NCBI GenBank assembly: GCA_963790325.1
Contig: CAWBNY010000003.1
Coordinates: forward strand, 1,364,001-1,428,000
Direction of reading: 5' to 3'
Source of the DNA: JAXDMK01 sp963790325
GTDB lineage: Bacteria > Actinomycetota > Acidimicrobiia > Acidimicrobiales > AC-14
Length of the DNA stretch: 64,000 nt
The notes under the pieces: model-generated
Seen by the model: only the letters and a program-made list of their open reading frames with translations
Databases searched by the model: none
Told to the model about the DNA's origin: nothing
Made by a program: the position numbers and the translations under genes
Shown: piece after piece, positions 52,078 to 63,802 of the stretch
How positions within the stretch are numbered: position 1 is the first letter of the stretch
How the letters are laid out: each line of letters starts with the position of its first letter

Positions 52078-52929
52078 ATGAGCTTCGACCCGGTTCAGTA
52101 CAAGGTGACCACCCGGCAGCAGTGGGAGGACGCCGCCGACGCATGGCACCACTGGGGACCCACGCTCGAGACGTGGCTCGGTCCGGCGACCGAGGCCATG
52201 CTCGACGCCGCCGGCGTCGCCACCGGGACGACTGTGCTCGACGTCGCCGCCGGCGCCGGTGGGCAGTCGCTGGCCGCAGCTCGCCGGGTCGGCCCGACGG
52301 GGCGGGTGGTGGCGACGGACATCTCGCCCACGATCCTCACCTACGCGGCGAAGGCTGCCGCGGAGGCGGGCATCACCAACATCGAGACGCTCGAGGCCGA
52401 CGGCGAAGCGCTCCAGCACCTTCCTGCGGGCGCGTTCGACGCGGTGATCTCACGGGTCGGACTCATCTACTTCCCCGACCAGCAGGCTGCCCTGGCTGGC
52501 ATGCGGCGGGCGCTGCGCGACGGCGGGCGGCTGGCCGCAGTCGTGTACTCGACCCCGGACCGCAACGGCTTCTTCTCCATCCCGGTGTCGATCATCCGTG
52601 CCCGGGCGCAGCTGCCGGCGCCGCAGGCGGGACAGCCGGGGCCGTTCAGCCTCGGTGGTCCCGGAGTCCTCGAGTCGGCGTTGGCTCAGGCTGGCTTCCG
52701 CGACGTCCGGGTCGAGGTGATCCCGTCACCGTTGCGGCTGGCGTCGGCGTCCGACTGCGTCCGGTTCGAGCGCGAGTCCTTCGGTGCCCTGCACCAGATG
52801 TTGGCCGGTCTCGACGAGGGCGAGCGGTCGGCGGCGTGGTCCGAGATCGAGACCCAGCTCGCCCGGTTCGAGACTGGCGGCGGCTTCGCCGGCCCGTGCG
52901 AGCTCCTCGTCGCCTCGGCGTCGAAGTGA
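52078..52929 (+). CDS. Class I SAM-dependent methyltransferase (UbiE/Methyltransf_11 type)
   Basis: Methyltransferase of 283 aa. Motif I is TVLDVAAGAGGQSLAAA, motif II GRVVATDISPTIL. Post-motif segments are FDAVISRVGLIYFPD and RALRDGGRLAAVVYS. The C-terminal SASDCVRFERESFGALHQML region resembles methyltransferases of small hydrophobic substrates. ATG 52078 has GAGGAG 7 bases upstream. Its stop overlaps the nitrilase start (GTGA). Substrate unknown. Confidence 0.88.
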   Translation: MSFDPVQYKVTTRQQWEDAADAWHHWGPTLETWLGPATEAMLDAAGVATGTTVLDVAAGAGGQSLAAARRVGPTGRVVATDISPTILTYAAKAAAEAGITNIETLEADGEALQHLPAGAFDAVISRVGLIYFPDQQAALAGMRRALRDGGRLAAVVYSTPDRNGFFSIPVSIIRARAQLPAPQAGQPGPFSLGGPGVLESALAQAGFRDVRVEVIPSPLRLASASDCVRFERESFGALHQMLAGLDEGERSAAWSEIETQLARFETGGGFAGPCELLVASASK

Positions 52930-53867
52930 CCGGCGACTCGTTCACCGTCGCGGCTGTCCAGGCGACGCCGGTCTTCCTCGATCGGGACGCCACCGTGGAG
53001 CGACTCGTGGCATCTGTCGAAGGCGCAGCTGCGTCCGGCGCGGAGCTGATCGTGTTCCCCGAGGCGATCGTCCCGGGTTATCCGGATTGGGTGTGGCGAA
53101 CGCCGGCGTGGTCGGACCGAGTCTGGTACCAGCGCCTGTGGGAGCAGTCCGTCGAGATTCCCGGGCCCGTGACCGAGGCCCTCGGGGCGGCCGCCCACCG
53201 CGCCGGCGCGTGGCTGGTCGTCGGCGTGAACGAACGAGTCGCGTCGGGCACGCTGTACAACTCTCTCCTGTACCTCTCTCCGGCCGGCGAGGTGGCGGGC
53301 GTCCACCGCAAGCTCCTGCCGACCGGAGGCGAGCGGACCGTGTGGGGCAACGGAGACGGCTCCACGCTCACGGTCCTCGATATGGGCTTCGCCCGCGTCG
53401 GCGGGCTGACGTGCTGGGAGAACCTCATGCCGCTCGCCCGCGTCGCGATGTACCAGCAGGGCATCGACGTGCTCGTCGCGCCCACATGGGACAACTCCGA
53501 CTCGTGGCCGTGCACCCTCCGCCACATCGCCCGGGAGGGCCGCTGCTTCGTGGTGGGCACGAACACCTGCCTGCACGGACGCGACATCCCCCGTTCGCTG
53601 CCCGGCGCCGACGACCTCTACCCGGGTGGCGACGACGACTGGCTGGCGCGGGGCAACACCATGATCGTGGGACCCGATGGCACCGTTCTCGCGGGGCCCC
53701 TCACCGGCGAACCCGGCACGCTCACCGCGTCAGTCGACCTCTCCACCCTCGTCGCCGCCCGGCGCGAGTTCGACCCGATCGGCCACTACGCGCGTCCCGA
53801 CGTCTTCACCCTCACCGTGCGCCACCAACCGGCGGCACCCTCCGCCACGAAGGAGAACCATGCCTGA
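52926..53867 (+). CDS. Nitrilase (branch 1 type)
   Basis: Carbon-nitrogen hydrolase, 313 aa. The catalytic triad is complete: E46 in FPEAIVPGYPDWVW, K129 in HRKLLPTGGER and C163 in GLTCWENLMPLAR. The CWEN..PL sequence and the second glutamate (E136) place it with true nitrilases that convert R-CN to a carboxylic acid and ammonia, rather than amidases. PTWDNSDSWPCTLRHIAREGRCFVVG is also typical. GTG 52926 overlaps the methyltransferase stop. The natural nitrile is unknown. Confidence 0.93.
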   Translation: MTGDSFTVAAVQATPVFLDRDATVERLVASVEGAAASGAELIVFPEAIVPGYPDWVWRTPAWSDRVWYQRLWEQSVEIPGPVTEALGAAAHRAGAWLVVGVNERVASGTLYNSLLYLSPAGEVAGVHRKLLPTGGERTVWGNGDGSTLTVLDMGFARVGGLTCWENLMPLARVAMYQQGIDVLVAPTWDNSDSWPCTLRHIAREGRCFVVGTNTCLHGRDIPRSLPGADDLYPGGDDDWLARGNTMIVGPDGTVLAGPLTGEPGTLTASVDLSTLVAARREFDPIGHYARPDVFTLTVRHQPAAPSATKENHA

Positions 53868-54258
53868 CACCACCTTTCCCGGCGTCGGACACGTCGCCCT
53901 CACGGTCAGCGACCTCCAGCGCAGCACCACCTGGTACGGACGCCTCTTCGACGCCGAGCCCGTCCTCGACGAGGACACCGGCCCGTACCACCATGTGGTC
54001 TGGATGCTCGGCGGCACGCTGCTCGGTCTCCACCACCACGCCCGGGCGGCAGCGGCCGAACCCGCCAGCGAGCTGCGCCCCGGCCTCGACCACGTCGCCT
54101 TCAGCTGCCCCGATCGCGCTGCGCTCGAGCAGTGGGCGAACCGGCTCGACGAGCTCGACATCGCGCACGGCCCCATCGTCGACGCGCCCTACGGGTCAGG
54201 CCTGTCCTTCCGGGATCCGGACAACATCGCGCTCGAGTTCTTCGCCGCACCATCCTGA
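53860..54258 (+). CDS. VOC-superfamily (glyoxalase/dioxygenase) protein
   Basis: Metal-dependent enzyme or binding protein of 132 aa with the two beta-alpha-beta-beta-beta modules of the VOC fold. GVGHVALTVSDLQRSTTWYGRLFD opens the first and PGLDHVAFSCPDRAALEQW the second. The metal-ligand positions H13, H77-type and the final glutamate in IALEFFA appear present. It could be a glyoxalase, an extradiol dioxygenase or a resistance protein. AAGGAG precedes ATG 53860, which overlaps the end of the nitrilase. It is the last gene of the three-gene operon. Confidence 0.86.
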   Translation: MPDTTFPGVGHVALTVSDLQRSTTWYGRLFDAEPVLDEDTGPYHHVVWMLGGTLLGLHHHARAAAAEPASELRPGLDHVAFSCPDRAALEQWANRLDELDIAHGPIVDAPYGSGLSFRDPDNIALEFFAAPS

Positions 54259-54292
54259 GCCAGGGCACGGATCCGTCGCCGGCGGCTGGCGG

Positions 54293-57160
<2,868 letters not shown>

Positions 57161-57167
57161 CCCTGTG

Positions 57168-57173
57168 AGGGTA
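57168..57173 (-). promoter_or_regulatory. -10 element TACCCT for uvrA
   Basis: On the minus strand TACCCT is followed by 7 bases (CACAGGG) and the uvrA GTG, so transcription would begin at the start codon. It lies between uvrA and the upstream gene's stop at 57181, so uvrA has its own promoter despite following other leftward genes. Confidence 0.5.
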
Positions 57174-57180
57174 TCGCCGG

Positions 57181-58920
57181 CTACCCCAGTTCGAGGACGA
57201 GGACCCGCCATCCGACCGTTTCCGCCCAGGCGTCGGCCGATACCACCCTCGCCTCCGGACCGAGCTGGCGGGCGAGGTCCTCGACCGGGCGCCCCGACAC
57301 CAGGGCGATCTCGGTGATGCCCGTCCGGCGCAGGCTCCCGACGATGCCCGAGAGGTCGTCCGACCGGGTGAGGAGCCATCGCTGGCGCTCGAAGGTGGCC
57401 CACGCCGACCGGGGCAGGGGCGGCTCGGTGGTGAGGATGACGGGCCGGGGGTCGTCGATGGTGAGGGCGGCCCGGTCGACGGCGGCCACCAGGTCGCCGG
57501 TGAAGCGGTGGGTGTGGCGCAGGCCGCCGACGGCCATGACGGCCAGGCTCAGGCCGCAGACGGCGAGGGCGCCGGCCGCGTGGCGGACGACTCCGGCCTG
57601 GAGGTGGTCGGCGGTGCGGCGGAGGAACACGAGGGCGGCGGGGATGGCCAGGGCCAGGCCGACGGCGAAGTACCGGCCCCCCCACTCGCCGGAGCCGCCG
57701 GTGGAGTACTGGGTGGCGAGGACGGCCACCGCGAACCCGGCGCAGGTGCCCCCGACCAGCGCCATCGGGGCGCCGTCGCAGGCGTCCCGGCGCGTCGACA
57801 GGAGCCCGGCGAGGAGGACGGGGCAGGCCACCAGCAGCCCGGGGACGATGTTCGTCGGCCCGACGGCGAGGGCGAGGACCGACGTGGCCGCGGCCACGGT
57901 CGCGAGGAGGCGGATCGGTCCCCCGTCGTGCGGCCGGCGGCGGGCGGCGTACACGGCCAGGGCCACCGCGGCGGCCATCGCCACCAGGGCCACCTCGACC
58001 GCGCCGCCGTCGTAGCTCGGCTGCAGCCAGGTCAGCTGGAAGGCGTGGAGGCGGCCGTCGACGAGGCCGGCGGTGGCGCCCGTCCCGCCCGGGGTGGTGG
58101 TGAGCGGCCCGCCCACGATGACGTCGGCCCACCACGTCTCGACGAGGGTCGTCAGGAGGGCGGCGCCCAGGCTGGCGGCGGCGATGGCGGCGGCCACCGG
58201 CCGCAGGGGCCGGTCCCGGAGGGCGACGAGAGCCGCGGCTGCGGCCAGCGCCAGCCCGAGGAGGAGGGCCTCGGTGCGGAAGAGGACGGCCACCGCCACC
58301 AGGATCGCCACCGGGGCGGCCAGGGCCGGCCGGCGACGGTCGAGCGCCACCAGGGCGACCAGGACGGCCGCCCCGCAGGCGGCCGCCCCCAGGGTGTGGG
58401 CGATGACCAGGTTGCTGTCGAAGAAGAGGGGTGAGCCCAGCCCTCCGGCCCACAGCGCAGGCCGGGCCAATGTCGGTCCGCCCAGGCGGCGGGCGACGGC
58501 GGCTGCCGCCATCGCCGCCAGGAGCGTGCCCAGGACGGAGAGCCCGACCATGGCCGGGACCCCGCCGACCTTGTACGCGCCGGCCAGGATGAGGGCGTAC
58601 AGGGGGTGCTTGGCGAAGGGCGCCACGCCCTTGGTGCCCCGGGCCGACAGCTCGAGGGGGTAGAGGACGCCGTCGGGGTCGACCTGGGGGACGGGATGCT
58701 CGACGATCCAACCCCCGCCATCGGCCAGGGCGCGGGCCTGGGTGATGACAGCGCCCTCGTCGGCCGAGAACGACGCCTGGGTGCCCACGACGGCGGCCGC
58801 GGCCACCAGGACGAGGGCGAGGGCGACCACGTGGGCCCACATCGGCGCCCCCCACGCTCGCCGCAGGGGGCCGCCGGGCGGGGCGGTCGGCGCGGGGGTG
58901 GCGTTCTCGGTCATGGTCAC
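57181..58920 (-). CDS. GT39-like polytopic membrane protein (intact paralogue)
   Basis: Membrane glycosyltransferase-like protein of 579 aa. After one helix, the first exported loop has FSADEGAVITQARALADGGGWIVEHPVP with the acidic pair expected for GT39/PMT-like enzymes. FAKHPLYALILAGAYKVGG and GEWGGRYFAVGLALAIP follow, among about 11 membrane segments. A C-terminal exported alpha/beta domain (SGIVGSLRRTGITEIALVS) completes it. It starts at GTG 58920 (GTGA overlap) or ATG 58914. It is a clear paralogue of the frameshifted gene directly upstream. Confidence 0.8.
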   Translation of the reverse strand: MTMTENATPAPTAPPGGPLRRAWGAPMWAHVVALALVLVAAAAVVGTQASFSADEGAVITQARALADGGGWIVEHPVPQVDPDGVLYPLELSARGTKGVAPFAKHPLYALILAGAYKVGGVPAMVGLSVLGTLLAAMAAAAVARRLGGPTLARPALWAGGLGSPLFFDSNLVIAHTLGAAACGAAVLVALVALDRRRPALAAPVAILVAVAVLFRTEALLLGLALAAAAALVALRDRPLRPVAAAIAAASLGAALLTTLVETWWADVIVGGPLTTTPGGTGATAGLVDGRLHAFQLTWLQPSYDGGAVEVALVAMAAAVALAVYAARRRPHDGGPIRLLATVAAATSVLALAVGPTNIVPGLLVACPVLLAGLLSTRRDACDGAPMALVGGTCAGFAVAVLATQYSTGGSGEWGGRYFAVGLALAIPAALVFLRRTADHLQAGVVRHAAGALAVCGLSLAVMAVGGLRHTHRFTGDLVAAVDRAALTIDDPRPVILTTEPPLPRSAWATFERQRWLLTRSDDLSGIVGSLRRTGITEIALVSGRPVEDLARQLGPEARVVSADAWAETVGWRVLVLELG

Positions 58921-60630
58921 GGTGCCACCTCCGCCGGGATCGAGGAGCTGCGGGAGGACACGAGCAGCACCGACAGTCCCTGGCCCGCGGGCCGGGAGTC
59001 GACGCCCAACACCGACGCCCCGCCGAGGAGAGGGCGGATGCCGGCGGGGTCGGACGTGACGAGGGAGAAGCGGTCGATGCCGGCCGAGCGCAGGTCGCCG
59101 ATCAGGCCGCGAAGTTGCGACGGGGCCGACACCAGCCACCGCCGGTCGTCGAAAGCGGGCCAGGCCAGCCGGGGGAGGACCACGTCGGTGCTGACCACGA
59201 CCGACCGCTCGCCGGCGGGGGCGCTGGCGTCGAGGACCCACGAGGCGAGCCGGGCCGAGTCCCGGTTGGCCTGGCGGTGGCTGGCCACGGCCATGGTTGA
59301 CAGAGCCACCGAGCACACGGCCAGGGACGCGGCGCCGGCCCGGCGGGCGACGGGGGCCAGCGTGCGTCCCCGCTGGCGCAGGGCGAGGAGGACGACGGGC
59401 ACGAGGGCGGGGAGGCCGACGGCGAAGTACCGGCCGCCCCACTCCCCCGTCCCGCCGGTGCGGTACTGGGTGGCGATCACGGCCACCGCGAAGACGGCGA
59501 AGGTGGCACCGGCGAGGGTGGCCGCGGGGGTGGCCAGGGTCCGGCCGGAGACCACCGCCAGACCGGCCGCGACGCAGGGGAAACGCGACCAGCAGGCCGG
59601 GAACGACGTTGGTGGGGTCGGCCGCCAAAGCGACCACCGCGGCCACCGCGGCCAGCCCGGCGGCGACCACGACCGGCCCCGACGACCCGTCCGCCCGTCG
59701 GGCCCGGACCGCGCCCACCACGAGGGCGCCGAGCATCACCAGCAGAGCGAGGACGACCAGGCCGGTCCCGATCTGGGTCGGCCGCAGCCAGGTGACGCCG
59801 AGCCCCTCGATCCGGTCGCTGAGGTAGTGGCTGCCCGCGCCGTGGCGGAAGGGCACGGGGATCCCGGGGAACTCGGGGCCGACGATGGCGAGCTTCCACG
59901 ACCGGTCGACCACGAACGCGGCTCCTGCGGCACCGGCCGCCACCGCCGAGACGGCCAGGGCGGTGGACGCCCGCCGCCACAGCCCGAACGCTCCCGCCAC
60001 CGCCGCCAGGGCCAGGGCGAAGAACACGGCCTCGTTGCGCAGCATGACCGCCACCGCCACCCACGGCGCCACCGCCAGGGTCCCCAGGAGGGCCCGACGC
60101 TCGACGGCCACCACCGCCGCCAGCAGGGCGCCGGCGGCCGCGGCCGCGGCCAGGGTGTGGGCCATGAGCAGATAGCCGTCGAACAGGAGGGGGCTGGCCA
60201 GGCCGACGACCCAGAGCGTCGGCCGTCCGAGGTCGGGGTCGATGCGGCGGGCGAGGGCGGCGGCCAGCCCGGCGGCCAGGAGCGTCCCCAGCAGGGAGAG
60301 GCCGAGCATGCCCGCCCGTCCCCCGACCCGGTCGGCAGCCGCCAGCAGCACCGGGTAGAGCGGCTTCTTGGCCAGCGGACCGAACCCCTTGCCCCCCTGC
60401 TCGGAGAGGGCGAGGGGGTAGTGGACGCCCGCCGGGTCGGCCTCCGGCACCGGGTGCTCCACGATCCATCCCCTGCCCTCGGACAACGAGGTGGCCTGGA
60501 TGACCGCGGCCCCCTCGTCCGGGGTGAAGGCGGGCGAGGTGCCCACCACCGGCAGGAGCAGCAGCAGGATCACCCCCAGGGCGGCCAGGTGCGCCCCCAT
60601 CGGCGCGCGCCACAGCCTCCCCATGGTCAC
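58917..60630 (-). pseudogene. GT39-like membrane protein gene with one frameshift
   Basis: The first 350 residues run from GTG 60630 (or ATG 60624) to TNVVPGLLVAFP and then leave the frame at 59577-59583, in a GGGGAAA run. One base fewer joins them to CVAAGLAVVSGRTLATP, then VIATQYRTGGTGEWGGRYFAVGL and a C-terminal domain ending at 58917. The joined product (about 570 aa) aligns throughout with the intact 579-aa neighbour, so this is one gene with a single-base insertion. Either a true mutation or a homopolymer error. It starts 15 bp after uvrB. Confidence 0.8.
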
Positions 60631-60645
60631 CCTGTAGGTATCGGC

Positions 60646-62691
60646 CTAGGCCGGTGCCGGCCTGAGCCCTTCCTCCATCTCCTTCAACTCCCGCTTGAGA
60701 TCGTGGACCTCGTCCCGCAGGCGGGCGGCGTACTCGAAGCGGAGGTCGGCGGCGGCCGCCTTCATCTCCTCCTCGAGGGTCTGGATCAGCCGGGCCAGCT
60801 CCTCCCGGGGCAGCTCGGCGAAGTCGGACCGGGGCCGGTCGCGCCGCCGCGACCGGCGGTCCCTGCCCGGGACGGGAGCCTTGCCGTCGCCCTCCGGCCG
60901 GAGGGTGGCCAGGATGTCGGTGACCGCCTTGCGGATCGTCTGGGGGTCGATGCCGTGCTCGGCGTTGTAGGCCTGTTGCACCCCCCGTCGCCGGTTGGTC
61001 TCCGAGATCGCCCGGTGCATCGAGTCGGTGACCTTGTCGGCGTACATGACGACCTGCCCGTCGACGTTGCGGGCGGCCCGACCGATGGTCTGGATGAGCG
61101 ACGTCTCGCTGCGGAGGAAGCCCTCCTTGTCGGCGTCGAGGATGCACACCAGGCTGACCTCGGGCAGGTCGAGCCCCTCCCGCAGGAGGTTGATGCCGAC
61201 GAGGACGTCGAACTCCCCCAGGCGCAGGTCACGGAGGATCTCGATGCGCTGGACGGTGTCGACGTTGGAGTGCAGGTAGCGCACCCGCACGCCCAGCTCG
61301 AGGAGGTAGTCGGTGAGGTCCTCCGCCATCTTCTTGGTGAGGGTGGTGACGAGGATGCGGTCGCCCCGCTCCACCCGGTCGTTGATCAGCACCATGAGGT
61401 CGTCGATCTGACCCTTGGTGGGCTTGACGATGACCTCGGGGTCGACCAGGCCGGTGGGCCGCACCACCTGCTCCACCACCTGGCTGGACTGGCCGATCTC
61501 GTACGCCGACGGCGTGGCCGACAGGAACACGCACTGGTTGACCTTCTCGTACCACTCGTCGAAGCGCAGGGGCCGGTTGTCGGCGGCCGACGGCAGGCGG
61601 AAGCCGTGGTCGACGAGGGTCTCCTTCCGGGACCGGTCGCCCTGGTACTGGCCGTGGAGCTGGGGGACGGTGACGTGGGACTCGTCGACGACGAGGAGGA
61701 AGTCGGCGGGGAAGAAGTCGAGGAGGGTGTTGGGGGCCTCGCCCGGCTGGCGGCCGTCGATGTGGCGGGAGTAGTTCTCGATGCCGTTGCAGAAGCCGAC
61801 CTCCTGCATCATCTCGAGGTCGTACTGGGTGCGCATGCGCAGGCGCTGGGCCTCGAGCAGCTTGCCCTCCGTCTCGAACCACTTGAGCCGGTGCTGGAGC
61901 TCCTCCTCGATCTGGACGATGGCCCGTCGCATCCGGGCCTCGCCGGCCACGTAATGGGTGGCGGGGAAGATCTCGATCTCCTTGAGGTCGGCGACCAGCT
62001 CGCCGGTGAGGGGGTCGACCCGGCTGATGCGCTCGACCTCGTCGCCGAAGAGCTCGATGCGCACGCCCATCTCGTCGTAGGCGGGGAAGACCTCGATGGT
62101 GTCGCCCCGCACCCGGAACTTGCCCCGGATGAAGTTCACGTCGTTGCGCTCGTACTGCATGTCGACCAGGCGGCTGAGGATGGCCCGCTGCGGATGCTCC
62201 TCGCCCGGCTGGAGGCGCAGGATCTGGGTGGCGTACTCCTCGGGCGAGCCCAGGCCGTAGATGCACGAGACGGATGCGACCACGATCACGTCCCGCCGGG
62301 CGAGCAGGGCGCTGGTGGCGGAGTGGCGGAGGCGGTCGATCTCGTCGTTGATCGACGAGTCCTTCTCGATGTACGTGTCGCTCGACGGGATGTAGGCCTC
62401 GGGCTGGTAGTAGTCGTAGTAGGAGACGAAGTACTCGACCCGGTTGTCGGGGAAGAACTCCTTGAACTCGTTGGCCAGCTGGGCGGCGAGGGACTTGTTG
62501 GGCGCGATCACGAGCGTCGGTCGCTGGACGGCCTCGATGGTCCAGGCGATGGTGGCCGACTTGCCGCTGCCCGTGATCCCCAGGAGCGTCTGGAACCGGT
62601 CGCCCCTCTCCACCCCGCGCGCCAAGGCCTCGATCGCCTTGGGCTGGTCGCCCCCCGGCTCGAAGTCGCTCACCACCCGGAACGCAGGCAT
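60646..62691 (-). CDS. uvrB: Excinuclease ABC subunit B
   Basis: DNA-loading helicase-like subunit of nucleotide excision repair (681 aa). Walker A is LGITGSGKSATIAW; the beta-hairpin region is YFVSYYDYYQPEAYIPSSDTYIEKD. DEAD-type box is LVVDESHVT; motif V/VI NLLREGLDLPEVSLVCILDADKEGFLRS and QTIGRAARN. The C-terminal UVR domain (LIQTLEEEMKAAAADLRFEYAARLRDEV) binds UvrA and UvrC. The start is ATG 62691, at MPAFRVVSDFEPGGDQPKAI. Upstream lie the paired palindromes of locus C. Confidence 0.97.
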   Translation of the reverse strand: MPAFRVVSDFEPGGDQPKAIEALARGVERGDRFQTLLGITGSGKSATIAWTIEAVQRPTLVIAPNKSLAAQLANEFKEFFPDNRVEYFVSYYDYYQPEAYIPSSDTYIEKDSSINDEIDRLRHSATSALLARRDVIVVASVSCIYGLGSPEEYATQILRLQPGEEHPQRAILSRLVDMQYERNDVNFIRGKFRVRGDTIEVFPAYDEMGVRIELFGDEVERISRVDPLTGELVADLKEIEIFPATHYVAGEARMRRAIVQIEEELQHRLKWFETEGKLLEAQRLRMRTQYDLEMMQEVGFCNGIENYSRHIDGRQPGEAPNTLLDFFPADFLLVVDESHVTVPQLHGQYQGDRSRKETLVDHGFRLPSAADNRPLRFDEWYEKVNQCVFLSATPSAYEIGQSSQVVEQVVRPTGLVDPEVIVKPTKGQIDDLMVLINDRVERGDRILVTTLTKKMAEDLTDYLLELGVRVRYLHSNVDTVQRIEILRDLRLGEFDVLVGINLLREGLDLPEVSLVCILDADKEGFLRSETSLIQTIGRAARNVDGQVVMYADKVTDSMHRAISETNRRRGVQQAYNAEHGIDPQTIRKAVTDILATLRPEGDGKAPVPGRDRRSRRRDRPRSDFAELPREELARLIQTLEEEMKAAAADLRFEYAARLRDEVHDLKRELKEMEEGLRPAPA

Positions 62692-62736
62692 CCCGGCCCA
62701 GGCTACGACCCGGGTGGGACATTCCGGTCGCCGCCG

Positions 62737-62845
62737 AACCGGTGACGGTAGACCGCACATGTGCCGGGAGACCGTCACCGGTTGCGCGACGACCTTCGAA
62801 CCGGTGACGGTGGACCGCACATGTGCCGGGAGACCGTCACCGGTT
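62737..62845. repeat. Paired palindromic repeat (locus C), two 47-bp copies with a 15-bp spacer
   Basis: C1 is 62737-62783 and C2 is 62799-62845. Each has perfect 13-bp arms AACCGGTGACGGT/ACCGTCACCGGTT around an inner GCACATGTGC palindrome; the copies differ at one base. The 11 outermost bases equal those of locus A, and the 15-bp spacing between copies is the same, although the inner parts differ. A degenerate right arm (TGTCACCATTT, 62864-62874) follows close to the next gene. It lies between divergent uvrB and the AbiEi-like gene. Confidence 0.82.
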
Positions 62846-62878
62846 GCGGGAGCGGCCGGAACTTGTCACCATTTCGAA

Positions 62879-63799
62879 ATGACTCGAAAAATCCTAGAAT
62901 TAGCTGAAAAGCAGCACGGTGTCATCACGTTCGAACAGGCGATGGCCTGCGGGCTCACGCCGGACCAGATCCAGCACCTGCTCGACACCGGGCGATGGGT
63001 GCGTCTCGCTCGAGGCGTCTACCGGATCGCGGGGAGCGCTCGAACCTGGGAGCAGCGCCTGATCGCCCTCACCTTTGCCGCCGGACCGAGGGCCGCCGCG
63101 TCCCACCGGTCGGCGGCCGCCCTCCTCGCCATCCCGGGCTTCGAGCGGCGCGGGCTGGTGGAGGTCACGACGCCCCGACGCCGACGCCATCGCCCCGATG
63201 ACGAGCTCGTCCATCGCTGGCGGCCGTTCCCCGCCCACCACCTCACGGTCATCGAGGCAATCACGACCACACGGGTGGCGCGCACCCTCTGCGACCTTGC
63301 CGGCCTGCTTCACCCGGGAAAGGTGGAACGTGCGATCGACAACTGCCTGGCCATGGGCATCACCACGCCCGGGAGCCTGCAGGCGACCTTCTTCGACCTC
63401 GCCGCACGCGGCCGGAAGGGGACCGCCGTGCTGCGCCAACTCCTGGCCGAGCGGTGCGAGGGCTACGTCCCCCCGGCGAGTGAGCTGGAAGCCCGCTTCC
63501 TCGACCTGATGGGCGAAGCCGGGCTCGCCGCGCCCGTCCGCCAGTTCGATGTCGGCGACATCGCCGAGTGGATCGGGCGGGTCGACTTCGCATATCCCCC
63601 TGCTCGTCTGCTCGTCGAGCTCGACAGTCACCGACACCACTCCTCCAAGCTCGACCGCGAGGCCGATGCCGAGCGCGACCGACGCCTCGGCCGTGCCGGC
63701 TGGCAGATCGTGCGGTTCACTTGGAGCGACCTCGCCGAACGGCCCGAGTGGGTCGTGTCAGAGCTTCGGCACCTGCTCGCCAAGGCCACCGCGGCCTGA
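62879..63799 (+). CDS. AbiEi-like antitoxin-domain protein with DUF559/Vsr-like C terminus
   Basis: Protein of 306 aa. The N-terminal winged-helix domain (GVITFEQAMACGLTPDQIQHLLDTGRWVRLARGVYRIAG) is the AbiEi antitoxin N-terminal type. The middle (AAASHRSAAALLAIPG) is the usual follow-on. The C terminus has VDFAYPPARLLVELDSHRHH and AGWQIVRFTWSDL, a DUF559/Vsr-like nuclease fold (D, then ExD, then a strand). Such stand-alone fusions are common in actinobacteria and their role is not established. The first 15 codons are AT-rich, unlike the surroundings. No AbiEii toxin is adjacent. Confidence 0.82.
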   Translation: MTRKILELAEKQHGVITFEQAMACGLTPDQIQHLLDTGRWVRLARGVYRIAGSARTWEQRLIALTFAAGPRAAASHRSAAALLAIPGFERRGLVEVTTPRRRRHRPDDELVHRWRPFPAHHLTVIEAITTTRVARTLCDLAGLLHPGKVERAIDNCLAMGITTPGSLQATFFDLAARGRKGTAVLRQLLAERCEGYVPPASELEARFLDLMGEAGLAAPVRQFDVGDIAEWIGRVDFAYPPARLLVELDSHRHHSSKLDREADAERDRRLGRAGWQIVRFTWSDLAERPEWVVSELRHLLAKATAA

Positions 63800-63802
63800 C
63801 CC

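Noticed and set aside
57181..60630. 1149-aa fusion of two GT39-like proteins
   Set aside because: The middle of the frame (from about 59580 to 58920) is nonsense; the true C-terminal half of the first gene is in another frame.
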